Origin: Enterobacter dykesii
GTDB taxonomy: Bacteria; Pseudomonadota; Gammaproteobacteria; Enterobacterales; Enterobacteriaceae
Direction of reading: 5' to 3'
Length of the DNA stretch: 64,000 nucleotides
Assembly (NCBI RefSeq): GCF_008364625.2
Contig: NZ_CP126604.1
Location: forward strand, 1,736,001 to 1,800,000
The stretch's first letter is position 1; every line of letters begins with the position of its first letter. The translations under genes and the position numbers were made by a program. Positions 62,726 to 64,000 of the stretch are shown here, piece after piece. The notes beneath the pieces are model-generated. The model did not search any database, was not told the origin of the DNA, and saw nothing but the letters and a program-made list of their open reading frames with translations.

Positions 62726-63475
62726 ATGGAAAACCTGCTGATCGTTAATGCTGATGATTTTGGCCTCTCGAAAGGCCAGAACTACGGCATTATTGAAGCC
62801 TGTCGCCGGGGTGTTGTGACCTCGACCACGGCACTGGTGAATGGTGAGGCGGTTGAACACGCGGCGCAGCTGAGCAGCGAGGTGCCGGAGCTGGGCGTCG
62901 GCATGCATTTTGTGCTGACGCTCGGGATGCCGCTTTCGCCAATGCCGGGTCTGACGCGCGACGGCCAGTTGGGCAAATGGATTTGGGAACTGGCGGAGCA
63001 GGGCGCTCTGCCGCTCGAAGAGATTGCCCGCGAGCTGGAGCGTCAGTTCAACCGCTTTGTTGACGCCTTTGGTAAGGCACCGACGCACATCGACAGCCAT
63101 CACCACGTGCATATGATCCCGGCGATTTTCCCGATAGTGGCTGAGTTTGCACAGCGTAAAGGTGTGGCGATGCGCGTGGATCGGGAGGCGCGCGGCGTGC
63201 CTGACTGCGCCGCGACCACCACTGAGGGGTTCAGCAGCGCATTTTACGGCGACGAGATCGACGAAGCGCTGTTCCTGAAGGTGCTGGATGATTCCGCCGC
63301 GCGGGGGGAACGGTCGCTGGAGGTCATGGCGCATCCTGCCTTTGTCGATAATACCGTGCGGAAAAGCGCCTACTGCTGGCCGCGCCTGGCGGAGCTGGAC
63401 GTGCTGACGTCGGCATCGCTGAAGTATGCGATTGCCGAGCGTGGGTATCGGTTGGGGACGTTCGGGAATCTTTAA
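62726..63475 (+). CDS. chbG: Chitooligosaccharide deacetylase ChbG
   Basis: The 249-residue product (YdjC family) starts [20 protein letters not shown] after AGAGGACGC. The metal site is built from NADDFG near the start and SHHHVHMIP in the middle. It removes one acetyl group from chitobiose-6-phosphate so that ChbR can respond and ChbF can act. It is the last gene of the operon. Confidence 0.95.
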   Translation: MENLLIVNADDFGLSKGQNYGIIEACRRGVVTSTTALVNGEAVEHAAQLSSEVPELGVGMHFVLTLGMPLSPMPGLTRDGQLGKWIWELAEQGALPLEEIARELERQFNRFVDAFGKAPTHIDSHHHVHMIPAIFPIVAEFAQRKGVAMRVDREARGVPDCAATTTEGFSSAFYGDEIDEALFLKVLDDSAARGERSLEVMAHPAFVDNTVRKSAYCWPRLAELDVLTSASLKYAIAERGYRLGTFGNL

Positions 63476-63494
63476 AGACAAAGCAAAGTAGAAA

Positions 63495-63526
63495 TGTAGG
63501 CCGGGTAAGCGCAAGCGCCACCCGGC
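63495..63526. repeat. REP element between chbG and katE
   Basis: GTAGGCCGGGTAAGCGCAAG followed by CGCCACCCGGC is a REP palindrome, and TTTTTTT after it makes it a likely terminator for the chb operon. Confidence 0.8.
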
Positions 63527-63531
63527 TTTTT

Positions 63532-64000
63532 TTACGCCGGAATCTGATCGATCTTACTGCTGCGCGACCAGACGCGGTGCGCGGCGAGCAAATCAAACAG
63601 CTTCGTCATAAATGCATCGTCAACGTTATCGCCCTCGACAATGCCGTCCTCCCCCTGATCGGCCACCTTCAGCTGCGGCTTAAACCGTCGCGCGTCGCCG
63701 GACAGCGCGATCGGTTTCAGGTGCTTGTAGGCTTCCAGCAGATAATAGACGGCGTCACCGTTGCTCAGCAGGCTGTCTATATCTCCGCATGGCACAATCA
63801 CCGCATCGACGGTCAGCGATGGCGCCCCGGCAAAGGTTGCCGCCACCGGCAGCACGGAGCCGTCATCGGCGGTCACTTCCCCCATGCGGGAATAAAGCAG
63901 TTTCGCATGCACGCCCTGGGTTTTCAGCGCCTGCATAATCCCCAGCACGTCGCTGGCGCGGGTTTTGTCGTTCAGCAGAATGGCGACCACGCGGCCTTTA
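63532..64000 (-). CDS. katE: Catalase HPII, C-terminal end only
   Basis: The frame is open to the window edge and codes for the last 155 residues or so ([20 protein letters not shown] to [11 protein letters not shown]). This is the C-terminal flavodoxin-like (DJ-1/PfpI-like) domain found only in large-subunit catalases such as HPII. The catalytic heme domain lies outside the window. The position after chbG on the opposite strand is as in E. coli. Confidence 0.92.
   Translation of the reverse strand, partial: KGRVVAILLNDKTRASDVLGIMQALKTQGVHAKLLYSRMGEVTADDGSVLPVAATFAGAPSLTVDAVIVPCGDIDSLLSNGDAVYYLLEAYKHLKPIALSGDARRFKPQLKVADQGEDGIVEGDNVDDAFMTKLFDLLAAHRVWSRSSKIDQIPA

Overview
The window comes from a chromosome of the family Enterobacteriaceae. 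Gene content and order over the right three quarters match E. coli K-12 neighbourhoods closely (yeaQ-dgcP-yoaF-yeaO-nimT-nimR-yeaL-yoaI-yeaK-yeaH-yeaG-mipA-yeaD-gapA-msrB-yeaC, ansA-pncA, sppA, ydjA-selD-topB, gdhA-ynjH-nudG-xthA-astCADBE-spy-ves-cho-nadE-osmE-chbBCARFG-katE). Proteins are similar to, but clearly different from, those of E. coli, and several K-12 blocks are missing, which suggests Enterobacter or a near relative. The genus is an inference; the family is secure.

Positions 1 to about 16.8 kb are the right-hand part of a lambdoid prophage that is plainly defective. It holds an SOS-controlled dinI-like pseudogene, a RusA-type resolvase, a DUF968 protein, a DUF1133 (Q-like) antiterminator, and a lambda-type tail-tip module in the order M-L-K-I-J, followed by tail-fibre-associated genes and the cor superinfection-exclusion lipoprotein. 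The lysis, packaging, head and early tail genes are absent. In their place one open frame joins the start of a phage-21-type holin to the end of a tape-measure protein. AT-rich cargo genes sit at 1-378, 1272-2210 and 5057-5605. The right end is a pile of remnants: a 5'-truncated umuC, an flxA gene with a sigma-28 promoter, and a cut-down yedK. It finishes with a duplicated 3' end of icd at 16650-16819, which marks icd as the integration site.

From 16.9 to 24 kb lies a cyclic-di-GMP cluster: a CSS-EAL phosphodiesterase, a pdeG-like gene with a large internal deletion, a membrane diguanylate cyclase and dgcP. Between them is a Fur-boxed small RNA that carries the RyhB seed (a RyhB-2 type paralogue) next to yeaQ, plus the tiny membrane proteins YoaJ and YoaK. 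From 24 to 36.9 kb come small conserved genes, the nimT/nimR pair, the yeaGH stress pair with a sigma-54 promoter, mipA, gapA and msrB.

From 36.9 to 47.5 kb are NAD salvage, asparaginase, signal-peptide peptidase, selenophosphate synthetase, topoisomerase III, glutamate dehydrogenase and repair/sanitation enzymes. From 47.5 to 54 kb is the arginine succinyltransferase operon astCADBE behind a sigma-54 promoter. From 54 to 57.9 kb are the stress genes spy, ves, cho (LexA-boxed), nadE and osmE. From 58.2 to 63.5 kb is the chitobiose operon chbBCARFG, whose chbB-chbC spacer keeps a site able to pair with the small RNA ChiX. The window ends inside katE.
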